Source: Mansonella perstans
Taxonomy: Eukaryota > Nematoda > Chromadorea > Rhabditida > Onchocercidae
Assembly: GCA_037074765.1 (NCBI GenBank)
Contig: JBAMDO010000154.1
Location: forward strand, 1 to 64,000
Direction: 5' to 3'
Length of the DNA stretch: 64,000 nucleotides
Position 1 is the stretch's first letter; every line of letters begins with the position of its first letter. A program made the translations under genes and the position numbers. Shown one piece after another: positions 54,494 through 64,000 of the stretch. The notes beneath the pieces are model-generated. The model was not told the DNA's origin. It saw only the letters and a program-made list of their open reading frames with translations, and did no database searches.

Positions 54494-55147
54494 CTGAAAG
54501 TAAGCCAATTAAGATATCACGTCATGAAACTTAAATTTAAACAAAGGTAAAGCTACCTTAGTATACGTGCATAGGTGAATAAAAAAATATTAATAAAATT
54601 TTTTTTTTAAAAAAAAATAAAATTTTCGGTGATGTACTGTAACGCTGCATCACAAAAACATGGAAATATAACGAATTGAATCACTAATAAATTTTTAATT
54701 AATCTGTTAATGGATTGAGAGACAAATGTTGCTTTATTCTTTAATTAATTTTATTTCTTTATTAATTTCATTTCAAGTAATTCATGTCAATTTCCTTTGG
54801 CTAAGGTATAAATTGTAAGAATACGTGAAATAAGTAAATTCAAACGTGCACAACGTCAATAAGTAAATGAAATACATTGGTTAAACTAAACCAATACATT
54901 AAATGGGCCAGATCATTTGAAGGATTGGCCAAGTAAATCAAAGAATGCTTGTTTGTCTAAATCTTTATTATTAGTATTATTAGCCAATATATTTTGCATT
55001 TTACTCTCATACTCTACTATCCTATAAATATCTTCACTATTTAAACTATTTATATTAATTGTTTTATTCTCTAATTATCTTTTAAATTCTTACTGCTCTT
55101 TTTCACAAGTCCTCATCACAAATGCATAATAATGAAGATGTCACTCA
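54494..55147. promoter_or_regulatory. Divergent SCO1/OSTM1 intergenic (shared promoter candidate)
   Basis: SCO1 reads leftward and OSTM1 rightward from this AT-rich spacer, so it must hold both promoters. I see no specific factor sites and no separate gene. Confidence 0.4.
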
Positions 55148-55210
55148 ATGAAATTTTTTTGGATCAACGAATTAATTGCATCAATTTCATTCGTAATATT
55201 TTGTTTTGAT
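55148..55210 (+). other. Candidate alternative first exon of OSTM1
   Basis: An ATG opens a 21-codon hydrophobic stretch (MKFFWINELIASISFVIF, then CFD) that looks like a signal peptide and ends exactly at a GTGAGT donor in phase 0. Exon 2 of OSTM1 also starts in phase 0, so this exon could replace the 55676 exon. It is too short to be certain. Confidence 0.4.
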
Positions 55211-55675
55211 GTGAGTATATTTATTTTCTTTACTTCCTTATTTAAAGTATTCCTTTATTAGCTTTATTTCCTAGACAATTAAAGCTTATTGTATGATGAT
55301 TTATGATAAAGCATATTGCTAACTTGATTTGCCAAAAAATCTATTTTAAAAATTGCATTAATTTAATTTATAAATACAATTAAATTTGTTTTCTTTACTT
55401 CTTTATCTGAAGCATTTTTCATTGGCTTTATAAATGATTGATAACATTGTTGAATGTATAATTCAACAATTTCCATTGTCAACTAATACACAAAATGTAT
55501 GGCTGTTATTTGTTGTATCATTTTTTGAAAAGTTATTCTTTTCATTGCAACAACATGTATTGTTACATCTCTTTTGCTCATATTTAATACATACGTGTAT
55601 TTTTGATGAAATTTTTTCAAAAAATTTAACTTTCAGGCACTTTGAAATATTCGAATTTCTAAATAAGTGAAATTG

Positions 55676-58158
55676 ATGAATGGTGTAGTAGTAATACTGT
55701 GCATGATAACTTGGTTTCACTCATATACGACTGCAAACACTAACCTAATTTATACATCAAGTTATCCATGGGATTTAAATGCTCCTTGTCAACCATACAT
55801 TGAGGTTTTCATTTAATTGCATTAATAGAATATAAATATTTCAAGAGAAATACAATGAATACCAGACGATCTCATATATGTCAGATTTTTTTTCGTACAA
55901 TGATATTAATTATGCTTGTCAAAGTAACATAGTTTAATTCTGTTCTTTCAGCATTAATTACAATTTTAATTTTATCATTTTTAAAGTACATTATGATATT
56001 TCATTGGCTACTATTTATTTTTTATAGAATTTCACAGAAGCGAGTTCTAGAATGATACGATGTGCAGTTTTATATTCTTCACCACCTAAAATTTGCACAA
56101 ATTGTATCGATGAATACATTAAGTTCAAACAAATCGAATATAAATTGCATAAATTGGTAAGTGGCAGTTTATTGCAGAGAAATTAAATTTCAGAAAGCAT
56201 ATATTGTAAGGCTGCTTAATTTTTACTGGGTCAATAGAAGCAATGATGTAGGGATTTAAATCAAAGTAATTTTATACCTGAACTCACTTTTTATTCACTC
56301 TCTAAGCTATTCTTTAATTAACCCTATAGTAGAGAGATGCAATTCTTCAGTTTTCAAATGATATTATTTCCAGAAATGAAACTTTAAATTTGAATTAAAA
56401 TTTTAGGAAAACGTGTTTTCACATGACAATATAACTTGCAGTCGTGTAATTTATGGGAATTACTTAATTTCCTACGTATCAGAGATATCGACGACAATAA
56501 CAGAAAACTTATGGGAAAATTCGCGCTGTTCTTGTAAAATTTTTCTGCTTTTTTTTACAAGAAGGATAAATCATATCAAAAAAACAGTTATCATTCTTTT
56601 TTCTGGAATTTTTTGTACCAGTTTTTTCTGTATTATCTTGTTCATTTTTAATCATCCTTAGAAAACACTATTTTATGGAACTAAAGCACAGTATGCGTAG
56701 TTGTGTGAGATGTTGTTAAAGTTGACGAACAGTGCTAAACTGCCTGCTGCTAATAAAATGGAGCTATTTTAAATCTAATAAAAAAAAAAAAAAAAAAAAC
56801 GTTCAAACTCAAAAGTTAGTGCTATGAATTATAGCGGTCTAAAATTGACTGTGTGTGTGAATAAAATTTCTTGACTGAATATAAAAATTAAGGAAAATGG
56901 ATAACGTCTAACTTTTAGTCTTTTTTAATAAGATTTTTATGCTGTATCATACAATATTAGTTATGGTCTATTGTTTTAAATTTACCCCGCATTACATGTT
57001 TCACCGTTGAGTAGAACTCAAAGAGCAACCACTTTTTAAATTGCTGTTCATTTCATAAATTTCAGCTTGTGTAAATATCACTTGGAATTTGGAGACGAAC
57101 AGCACTGAATATATCTTCTCTAACAATACCATGAGCTTTGAAAGTAAATTGTATGATTGGAGACATTGTGTTTCCAATTTCTCGTTTCCTCAAGCCAATG
57201 AATCGATCATTTGCGATAAATGTTTGAATTCATTCAATGAATTATTCCAATTTTACTGGTATATATACACTACACCGAATATTAATTTTTGTTTAGATGT
57301 CGAAACTACAGTTAGTTTTTTTTGTGATAATTTCATTGTTTAAAGTAGTACTGCCTGAAAACTTGATTGTTTGCGAAATATTTTTTCTCGAAAAATTACC
57401 TCTGAACTCCTTAATTTTAACTTCTGTGCAAATGATCAGAAGTGACTTTCTTGATACATGGGTCACGATCATGTCTGAAGATTAGAAATAGACATTGATA
57501 AATAGCCGTTTTTTTGATAGCATTAAGAGTTGGTTATATAGTATTGTAAGTCCTACACAAAATAAGAAGTGAAATCTTTATGCGTGAAATGAACTTCATA
57601 AATCATTTTCTCAGTTACTGGTGCATTGTTATAATGTGTAAATTAACGGGAGATATGTTTCAGATGAACGATACAATGAATTTGTGGCATAATGTTTGGC
57701 ATTGCCCGGATGACCGGGTGGAGGAATTACGGGACTGGACCTTACTTGGATATAGCTTAGCTTTATTGCTAATCATAACAGTGTTTTTCTATGCTGGTAG
57801 TTATATTCAAAGTTCAGAAATACAGAGGCATCTTGTGCAGTGTTGGTTTTTATTTACCTTTATAATTGAAAAATTAAACTCTCAAAAACTGTTCTTTTAA
57901 ATTGACAACCTCAGTTTTGCTCAGTCTTATTCCCTAAATACTCATGCAATTTTATGCACGCTTAATTATTGAATATGTTTATTTCTCGGAGTACAATCAT
58001 ACTTGCCAGCGTTTTTAATATAAAAATACTAAAGAATTATAGATTCACGATTGGAAGCGCCGCGTGGTTTACGATCGCGTATTCTAAACTCATCAATTTT
58101 GGAGAGAGCACCTTTATTAACTGATAGAAATACTGAACAGATCACTAGTTCGCAATAG
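55676..58158 (+). CDS. OSTM1: Osteopetrosis-associated transmembrane protein 1 homologue
   Basis: Six exons (55676-55804, 56028-56156, 56407-56533, 57066-57310, 57664-57841, 58043-58158) join in phase to 307 residues (human 334). A signal peptide (MNGVVVILCMITWFHSYTTA) leads a Cys-rich, heavily N-glycosylatable lumenal domain with paired cysteines (CTNCIDEY, CSSCVNITWN, ICDKCLNSFNELF, FCLDVETT, LWHNVWHC). A single membrane span follows at the C-terminal side (LLGYSLALLLIITVFFYAG), then a ~55-residue basic cytosolic tail. This is the OSTM1 plan. In vertebrates it is the beta subunit of the lysosomal Cl-/H+ exchanger ClC-7. A TTTCAG at 55636 may be the trans-splice site. The donor after VQ (GTTGGT) is weak, but the tail exon continues in frame and resembles the family. 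Confidence 0.9.
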
Positions 58159-59325
58159 TTTATTGTTGAGTTTTTTGTGGATTTTTTGTTTGTTTGACTG
58201 AATAAGTTGAATAACAGGTGCAACAGTCTTGCATTTTTAAAAAATATTTTACTAATGTGGTTCTTAATTAAAAGAAAGCGGTTATTTTTGCTGTATCTTT
58301 AGAGAATACCTTTGTTGACTTATTGTTGACTTACTGACGATACAATATAAAAAGGAAAGTAGTATGTTGTACAGCTATCTTTATTTCGAAAAAAAATAAT
58401 GGGCGAAATTTGTCGTTTCTTTCTGTTATTTCATTAGTAGGTGGTGTTTAATGAATGTGGCTACATATTCTGCTTTTTTATTTTTCAATTTTTATTTAAA
58501 AAAAAAGTTTTTATTTTTCATTTTAATTTTGTATTATATCCTAAATTTCATCTGATTCGTTAAGCTGCCATAGGATGCTTCGATTTGTGTAAGACTTTTT
58601 TGTTGATTTGCTTTACATGGTTGATCTAACGGCTTTACTAGAATTCATTGTAATTTCACTTCTTTAACATTTTTTTTATTGTGTAACACAATTTCTTCTG
58701 TGATGTATCATTGTCTGACTAATTTTCACTTTCTTGATTAGTATTTTTATGTCACAATTTCAATGAGTTTTTAGTTATAGATCTGTCTTAAACAGACAGA
58801 AGAGAAAGTTTGTGTCTTGACAGACTTCTGTTTGTTTTTCTTTATTTTAAACACAGGTCTCATTATAGTATATATATATATTATAATATTATGTAAACTG
58901 TTCCAATATGCAGCAAAATTTTGTATGTTACTCCTTGTAAAACATAAACTGTTCCGAATCTTCAACTTTTTTGTGTCTTTTTAGTTTATTCCTTATTGAT
59001 ATTTTTTTGATAGTAGCTGAAAGACATACTTGGCATACTGGTGTTTTATACTTAAGATTGAGTAAAGAGCATCGAGATGATTCCACCCCTACTATTTAGT
59101 ACTTTTAATAAATGCTGAGCGAAATCATTGCCCTAGACCTAAAAAAAAAAAGTGGAATTTAAAAGCGATTTATTATAGGAACTTTGATCATTTTTCTGCA
59201 TACTGAAATCATTTAATCGTGATATATTTAGTTTACACGTGAACGTTAATAGGTTCGAAATATTTTCAACATCTTTATTAATTCAGAGAGTCGAATTAAT
59301 TTCTTGTGTGAGAAAAGTTGGAATT
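58159..59325. other. Intergenic region OSTM1-UQCRH
   Basis: AT-rich, with a (TA)n run near 58866-58890. A TTCAG at 59281-59286 is a plausible spliced-leader acceptor for UQCRH. No gene is seen. Confidence 0.5.
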
Positions 59326-60000
59326 ATGGGCGACAATAATGCGAGTAGTAAGGTGAGTTTCAATCTGATATCAATTCCTTTTTTTTTCTTTTAATTCTTC
59401 CTATCCTTAAGTTTCGAAATTTCAAGCACATTTTAAGAGAATAGTTGCAATTATGCCTTCATTTTGTTTCTGTCTCCATTCCTTATTCGATAGGCTGAAA
59501 TTCAGGCACCTGCTGCTGATGAGGAAGAGGTGGTAGATTCACTGATTAAATTCCGTGAAGAATGCGAAAGTCGAACTGGAAAGTGGAAAAAATTGCTAGA
59601 CGAATGCACGGAGCGTGTGAATTCAAAAGCAAAGACTAAGGAATCATGTCATTATGAAATGGTTGATTATATTCAAGCTCTTGATCACTGTGTAAGTTGT
59701 ATATGACTTTGTCCTAGACGTAGGAATTTATGACTGTTTATCTTTAAGGAGCTAAAATTTGATTTCAAAAAACTAATAATCAACAATTCTTCTTTTTACG
59801 GATAAAAAGAAAACTATTAGTCAATATTCTTTATTTTTTCACTTAGCTATTTTCGCACTTAGAATATACTGCTATGATGGAAGTAATTATTTAAGATTTT
59901 CATTATTTCTTAATTTTCAAAGAATATAGATTTTTATAACATGATGCTTATGAAAAGTGATTTTCAGGCTATGCCTAAAGCTTTCGCAACTTTGAAGTAA
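59326..60000 (+). CDS. UQCRH: Cytochrome bc1 complex hinge protein (subunit 6)
   Basis: Three exons (59326-59352, 59494-59691, 59968-60000) give 85 residues, close to the mature size of the family. An acidic N-terminal stretch (ADEEEVVDSL) precedes a helical hairpin held by four conserved cysteines in FREECES, LDECTERVNSKA, KESCHYEMVDYI and ALDHC, ending KAFATLK like the vertebrate KLFNSLK. The hinge protein sits on cytochrome c1 on the intermembrane-space side of complex III and helps cytochrome c docking. No cleavable presequence is evident. Phase is 0 at both splice junctions. Confidence 0.95.
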
Positions 60001-62933
60001 TTCAGCAATTATTCATCCCTCGAGTGTAATTTTAAAGATAGGTATTTGTTATATTTATCAAACTGATATGTCTATTAAGAATAAATTAATTTGTCTTCGA
60101 TTTGAAGCCTCTTGCAGACTAAAACAGTCAGATCATGTATATGCTTGAAAACATGTAAATCAAGAGCACACGGAAGAATGTAGCATAAAAAAAGACAAAG
60201 GGAACTTTCAAATAGCAAAAAGTACAATCCTATTATTGAGTTTTAACAATGCTGAACACCTGTTCATAATACTCTAGAATCATTTCAATTAATATTTTAT
60301 AATGTTTAAAAATTCCAGTTCATTTTATCATATCAAAATGTTTTAAACAAAATACCTCAACAAATCATTTATTTGATATTTGCAGCAAATATTTTTTTTA
60401 CAACTCTTATACACATGTATATATATTTATAAATTCAATTTACCTGTCATCTTTAATTCATCCATTTATAATGCTATCATTCTTCCACTATCCATTCAAT
60501 GTATTATTAGTTAGAAGCTGTACGTAAAAGTAAATTATCTTTTAATTTGAAAAATTTTATATTAGAAAAGATTAATTGCTTATGCAACATTTGTTCCATT
60601 TCTCCTCTATGCTTTCTAAAGATGGATTAGAATTTTATGCCAAATGATGCTAAATTCTCAAATTTCTATTCCACAGTGAATAGAAATGAAGAAGCTGGAG
60701 CAGAATGATTTACTGACGAATAGGCTTTACTGATAAGAAATATAAGCCTGTCGCTCTTACATCTTTTGTCTTACATCTTTTCAGTAATTTTATATTTTAG
60801 AATTTAATTAAATTGTTGATTATTCCATTGCATTCATATCCTTTTGAAATTCGTAGCTAAATTGAAAAACGATAAAAAACTCATAAATGAAGGGAATAAA
60901 ATTTAGAAAAAAAAAAGCCGGAACAAATAATTTTTATTATTGCCAATTGCTAAACTAATTAACCGAGCTTTATTGAATAGGGGAACGAATAATATCATTA
61001 TTGTATTTAATTCAAAAGCTACAAAAAAATCAAAAAAAAATTGATTGAAAATGGATAAAAATTCATACCGAATAATTCATTTTTATTACACAGAAGGAAA
61101 TACTCTTTCATTTTCTGCGTGAAATAAAAAAGTAATATTGTGACAGTGTAGAATGAGACATTAAAATACTTCTGAGAAGAAACATCATTGCTGGTATTGT
61201 CATTAATTGAATAATAGCAATTACAACATGGGACTTTTATTATTGCTAATACAACAACGATAATGTTAATTAGTGACGATGATAGATTATATCGTTAATA
61301 CTGTCATCACTGCTATGACATTATGACTGTTAATGCAACAAATTTGCAAACATTTCAAAAACATTAGAAAATTTCAATTATTACAATCTATCTGTTTATT
61401 TAAAAAAAGTTTCAAAAGAAAAAAAAATGGTTAATTGAATGAAATACAAAATATTCTTTTTTGAAATTAATTAGCAGCAAAAAAAAGGAAAATTTCTTCG
61501 ATGCTTCATTTGATCAAATAAGTTGGAACAAGTGCCCAAATTTAGCTAAGCACAAATAAATTACATCAAATGAATAATCTTTGATAATGTTTGAAATATT
61601 AAACCAAATACACTTGCAATAATTAATTAATTGTGTTTTGTAGCAAAAGATTGGACAAATTTTAATGATTAAATAAATGTAATAATTAATTGTAAGCAAT
61701 AATCATTAATAATTGGCACAAAAAATAATTACTACTTTTGATACAGCATTGAAATTTCTCAGAAAACTTATATTTAAATATATTTCATAAAGACAGGCAG
61801 ATCAATGAATGTGCATTGAAATAAACCTTGAATTCTTGACATTATAATTATTCGTAATTATGAAGTGTGAATGAAGATAGTAAAGTGCTGAATTACCAAA
61901 TCAACCGGATGTATTAGTTAATGGATTTGAACAGGAAATGATTGTATTAAAATTGAATAGTTATAGAAAAAAAAAAAAAAGAAAGAAAAAGAAAGGAAAA
62001 GAAATGTCCAATACATTTTAAATTATGACATGCAGTTAAAAATTGTCAATATCCCTTTTACTATTATATTTTGAGGAAAAAAAAAAATTTGATTTTTCCT
62101 CAAAATGAAATAAATTTAAACGAAGAAAAATGTTTTTGAAATGGAAATAAAATGAAATGAATTTGATGAAGGAAATAATGAAATATTTTGAAATTATTCC
62201 TTCATCACTTTTTTAACGAAACTTTTTTTAAAGAATTGATGGAAATCTTTACTACATTCATTCATTCAAATCATTTATCACTGATCAAATTTATGTCTGT
62301 TCGAATCAAAAGTTTTCAAGTAAATTTCGTTTCAATGCATTTTTTGTTCTATTGACCTAATGTTAGGTAACAAAACTTTTACATCACTTTGTGCTTTGAT
62401 AATTTTCATGCTTTTTCAACAAACACACAGACGAATGAATGCAATTCAATGAGCGCAAAGCGCAAAATGTCATTTAGAATGAAAAAAGAATCGATATCAT
62501 CCAGCCATCCAATTATTTTAGCAAACCATATATATATAAGTATATATAGGATGCATGGAGAACTGAATGCTTTGAAAGTGTAGAAAGAGGACGAGGAGAA
62601 TGAAGAAGGAAAGACTAAGCTCTTTTAGTTTATGCTTAGCCGAATAATCAAAGCCTAGGCTCTTTTTTATCCAAGCATATTTTATTTTTCTTGACGCAAT
62701 TTAACTTTCCTATACTTTCTTTTATTTCCTTTTTTTTTTCAATTATTTTTTCAAAATTTACGTAAAAAAATACTTTTGATATTTCAAAAAAAAAAAAGAA
62801 AAAAGATAGGAAAAAATAACAGATTATAAATTTGTATTTTAGTTAAGTTAACAATTTGGATAAATATAATTCGCATATATTTGAATGATTAACAGTTTGA
62901 ACTGTTTTTTTAAAGATGTCTATTTCTTGTAGG
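60001..62933. other. Long gene-free stretch
   Basis: Nearly 3 kb of AT-rich DNA with homopolymer and purine-rich runs (for example about 61967-62003), a (TA)-rich patch near 62530-62550, and a perfect 10-bp palindrome agcctaggct near 62654. No coding exon or RNA gene could be supported. The frames at 61514 and 62389 look like chance. Confidence 0.5.
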
Positions 62934-63059
62934 ATGGTATTACCACTGCTACAACCAAATGGACATTTCCTCCTGCTGTTTCTAACGATCTGTTTCATGA
63001 CATCTGGACATTTTCTGTCCTCAATTGACGATCATCAACATCATTCTAATCGCCGATAC

Positions 63060-63100
<41 letters not shown>

Positions 63101-63860
63101 GCAGCAGCAGTATCATCATTTGCCAACCCTTTCAGCCATTGTACCCGCGGTATCACGACGACATTTGCTACCACCACATCATCATGTTATTATCCGAAGA
63201 GCTATTCTTTCACAACAGCAACAGCAATCATCACCATCTGCTAAAGATCGTTCTATTACTCCTTCTCTTGCGGTCGTAAAGAAAATCGATATGTTGCAGG
63301 TAATTTTCCGAAATTTTCAAAATTTTGAAATTTCAATTTTATTGTTTCATTCCCGCTAAATGATGAACACACACATAAAATCGGATTGCAAATACAATGC
63401 GTAAATTTTAATTTTTAAATTTTCATTTGTACTGTCTTTCAAGTTTCAGCAGTTATTAATATTGTATTTGCTAATTGTTTTAATGGATTTCCAATGCTTG
63501 CACAGATTGATGAGGAATTGAAAGCGTTGAAAAAGAAGCGGAAACGGTTACGGCAATTGCGTGAAGAAGTGCGTGAATTGAGTGAGCATTTAAAAAACAA
63601 ACGAGTATTTTCGAAAAGTAAATTTTTTGCACTTTCGTAAATCTGATTAAATTAAAAATTGCTTATCATACATGTCTCTAAAATCTCATCAATCCATATA
63701 CACAGAAGAAGATTTGAAAAAAGTTTATGAAATTCTCGAATCATCAGTTGTTAAATCTGATATTCAAAATAATGGACATGTCATTCTGTTCATTTCATTT
63801 GCTTTTTCATTCGTACTAAATTCATCTGAATTCAAACAAAGCAAAAATAAATGTTGTTAA
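62934..63860 (+). CDS. Secreted polyglutamine protein with basic helical C-terminus, unrecognised
   Basis: Exon 62934-63299 starts with a signal-peptide-like stretch (MVLPLLQPNGHFLLLFLTIC) and contains 17 consecutive glutamines at 63060-63110 from mixed CAG/CAA codons, then His- and Ser-rich sequence. Exon two (from 63506) is a Lys/Arg/Glu-rich helix (IDEELKALKKKRKRLRQL) predicted to coil. It either stops at 63640 or, using the AAA A|GTAAAT donor at about 63619, joins in phase to an exon at 63706 (KEDLKKVYEILESS). The frame there ends at 63860, or a later donor leads beyond the window. A CTTGTAG acceptor lies one base before the chosen ATG at 62934; an upstream in-frame ATG is at 62916. No family recognised. 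The His-rich, polyQ, exported character suggests a low-complexity secreted factor. Confidence 0.6.
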
Positions 63861-64000
63861 ATTTACACGAATTGGAAAATATTTCAAACCAAAATTTTTT
63901 GAATGGAAATAAATTAGAATTTCTGAATGAAAACAAAATCGAATTACTGAAAAGTGTCAGTTCCAACTAACAATTTGTAAGTGTAATTAATTCGAAATAA

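Noticed and set aside
56413..56661. An 82-codon frame running past OSTM1 exon 3
   Set aside because: The part after 56533 is intron read-through; the conserved Cys block resumes only at 57066.

Overview
This window is nuclear DNA of a nematode, most likely a filarial worm (Onchocercidae). It is AT-rich, with intron-dense genes, pyrimidine-poor TTTCAG/TTTTAG/TTAAG splice acceptors, and several start codons that directly abut a splice acceptor, as expected where a spliced leader is added in trans. A broken gene fragment near 25.1-25.5 kb resembles the surface antigens of Wolbachia and related Anaplasmataceae, which fits a worm whose lineage carries or carried Wolbachia. The species cannot be fixed from the sequence alone.

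Layout. 0-0.43 kb: a 79-bp satellite broken by two long A tracts. 0.74-7.7 kb (+): a 12-exon BTBD10/KCTD20-type BTB protein. 9.6-21.5 kb (-): a two-LIM-domain protein, a protein-tyrosine-phosphatase-domain protein with altered catalytic loops, and a FAX/CDR-type GST-fold protein. A tRNA-Gly(CCC) on the + strand at 17.68 kb has a long inverted repeat against its 5' end. 21.5-27.1 kb is gene-poor: a 19-bp tandem repeat, one orphan exon, the Wolbachia-like pseudogene and a putative regulatory cluster. 27.2-31.2 kb (+): hyccin/FAM126. 33.5-40.5 kb (+): DHX16/PRP2 helicase. 41.2-44.3 kb (+): PLRG1 WD40 protein. 44.3-46.6 kb: convergent intergenic DNA with two coding relics. 46.6-52.2 kb (-): TFIIF alpha. 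52.8-54.5 kb (-): SCO1. 55.7-58.2 kb (+): OSTM1. 59.3-60.0 kb (+): UQCRH (complex III hinge protein). 62.9-63.9 kb (+): an unrecognised secreted polyglutamine protein that may run out of the window.

Functional grouping. DHX16 and PLRG1 are both spliceosome factors of the catalytic-activation stage and lie head to tail. TFIIF alpha (Pol II initiation and elongation) and SCO1 (copper delivery to complex IV) are tandem on the minus strand. UQCRH is a complex III subunit. Hyccin belongs to the plasma-membrane PI4-kinase complex, and OSTM1 is the lysosomal partner of the ClC-7 transporter. Exon models were built by hand from splice sites, reading-phase continuity and recalled family conservation; no search or transcript data were used.
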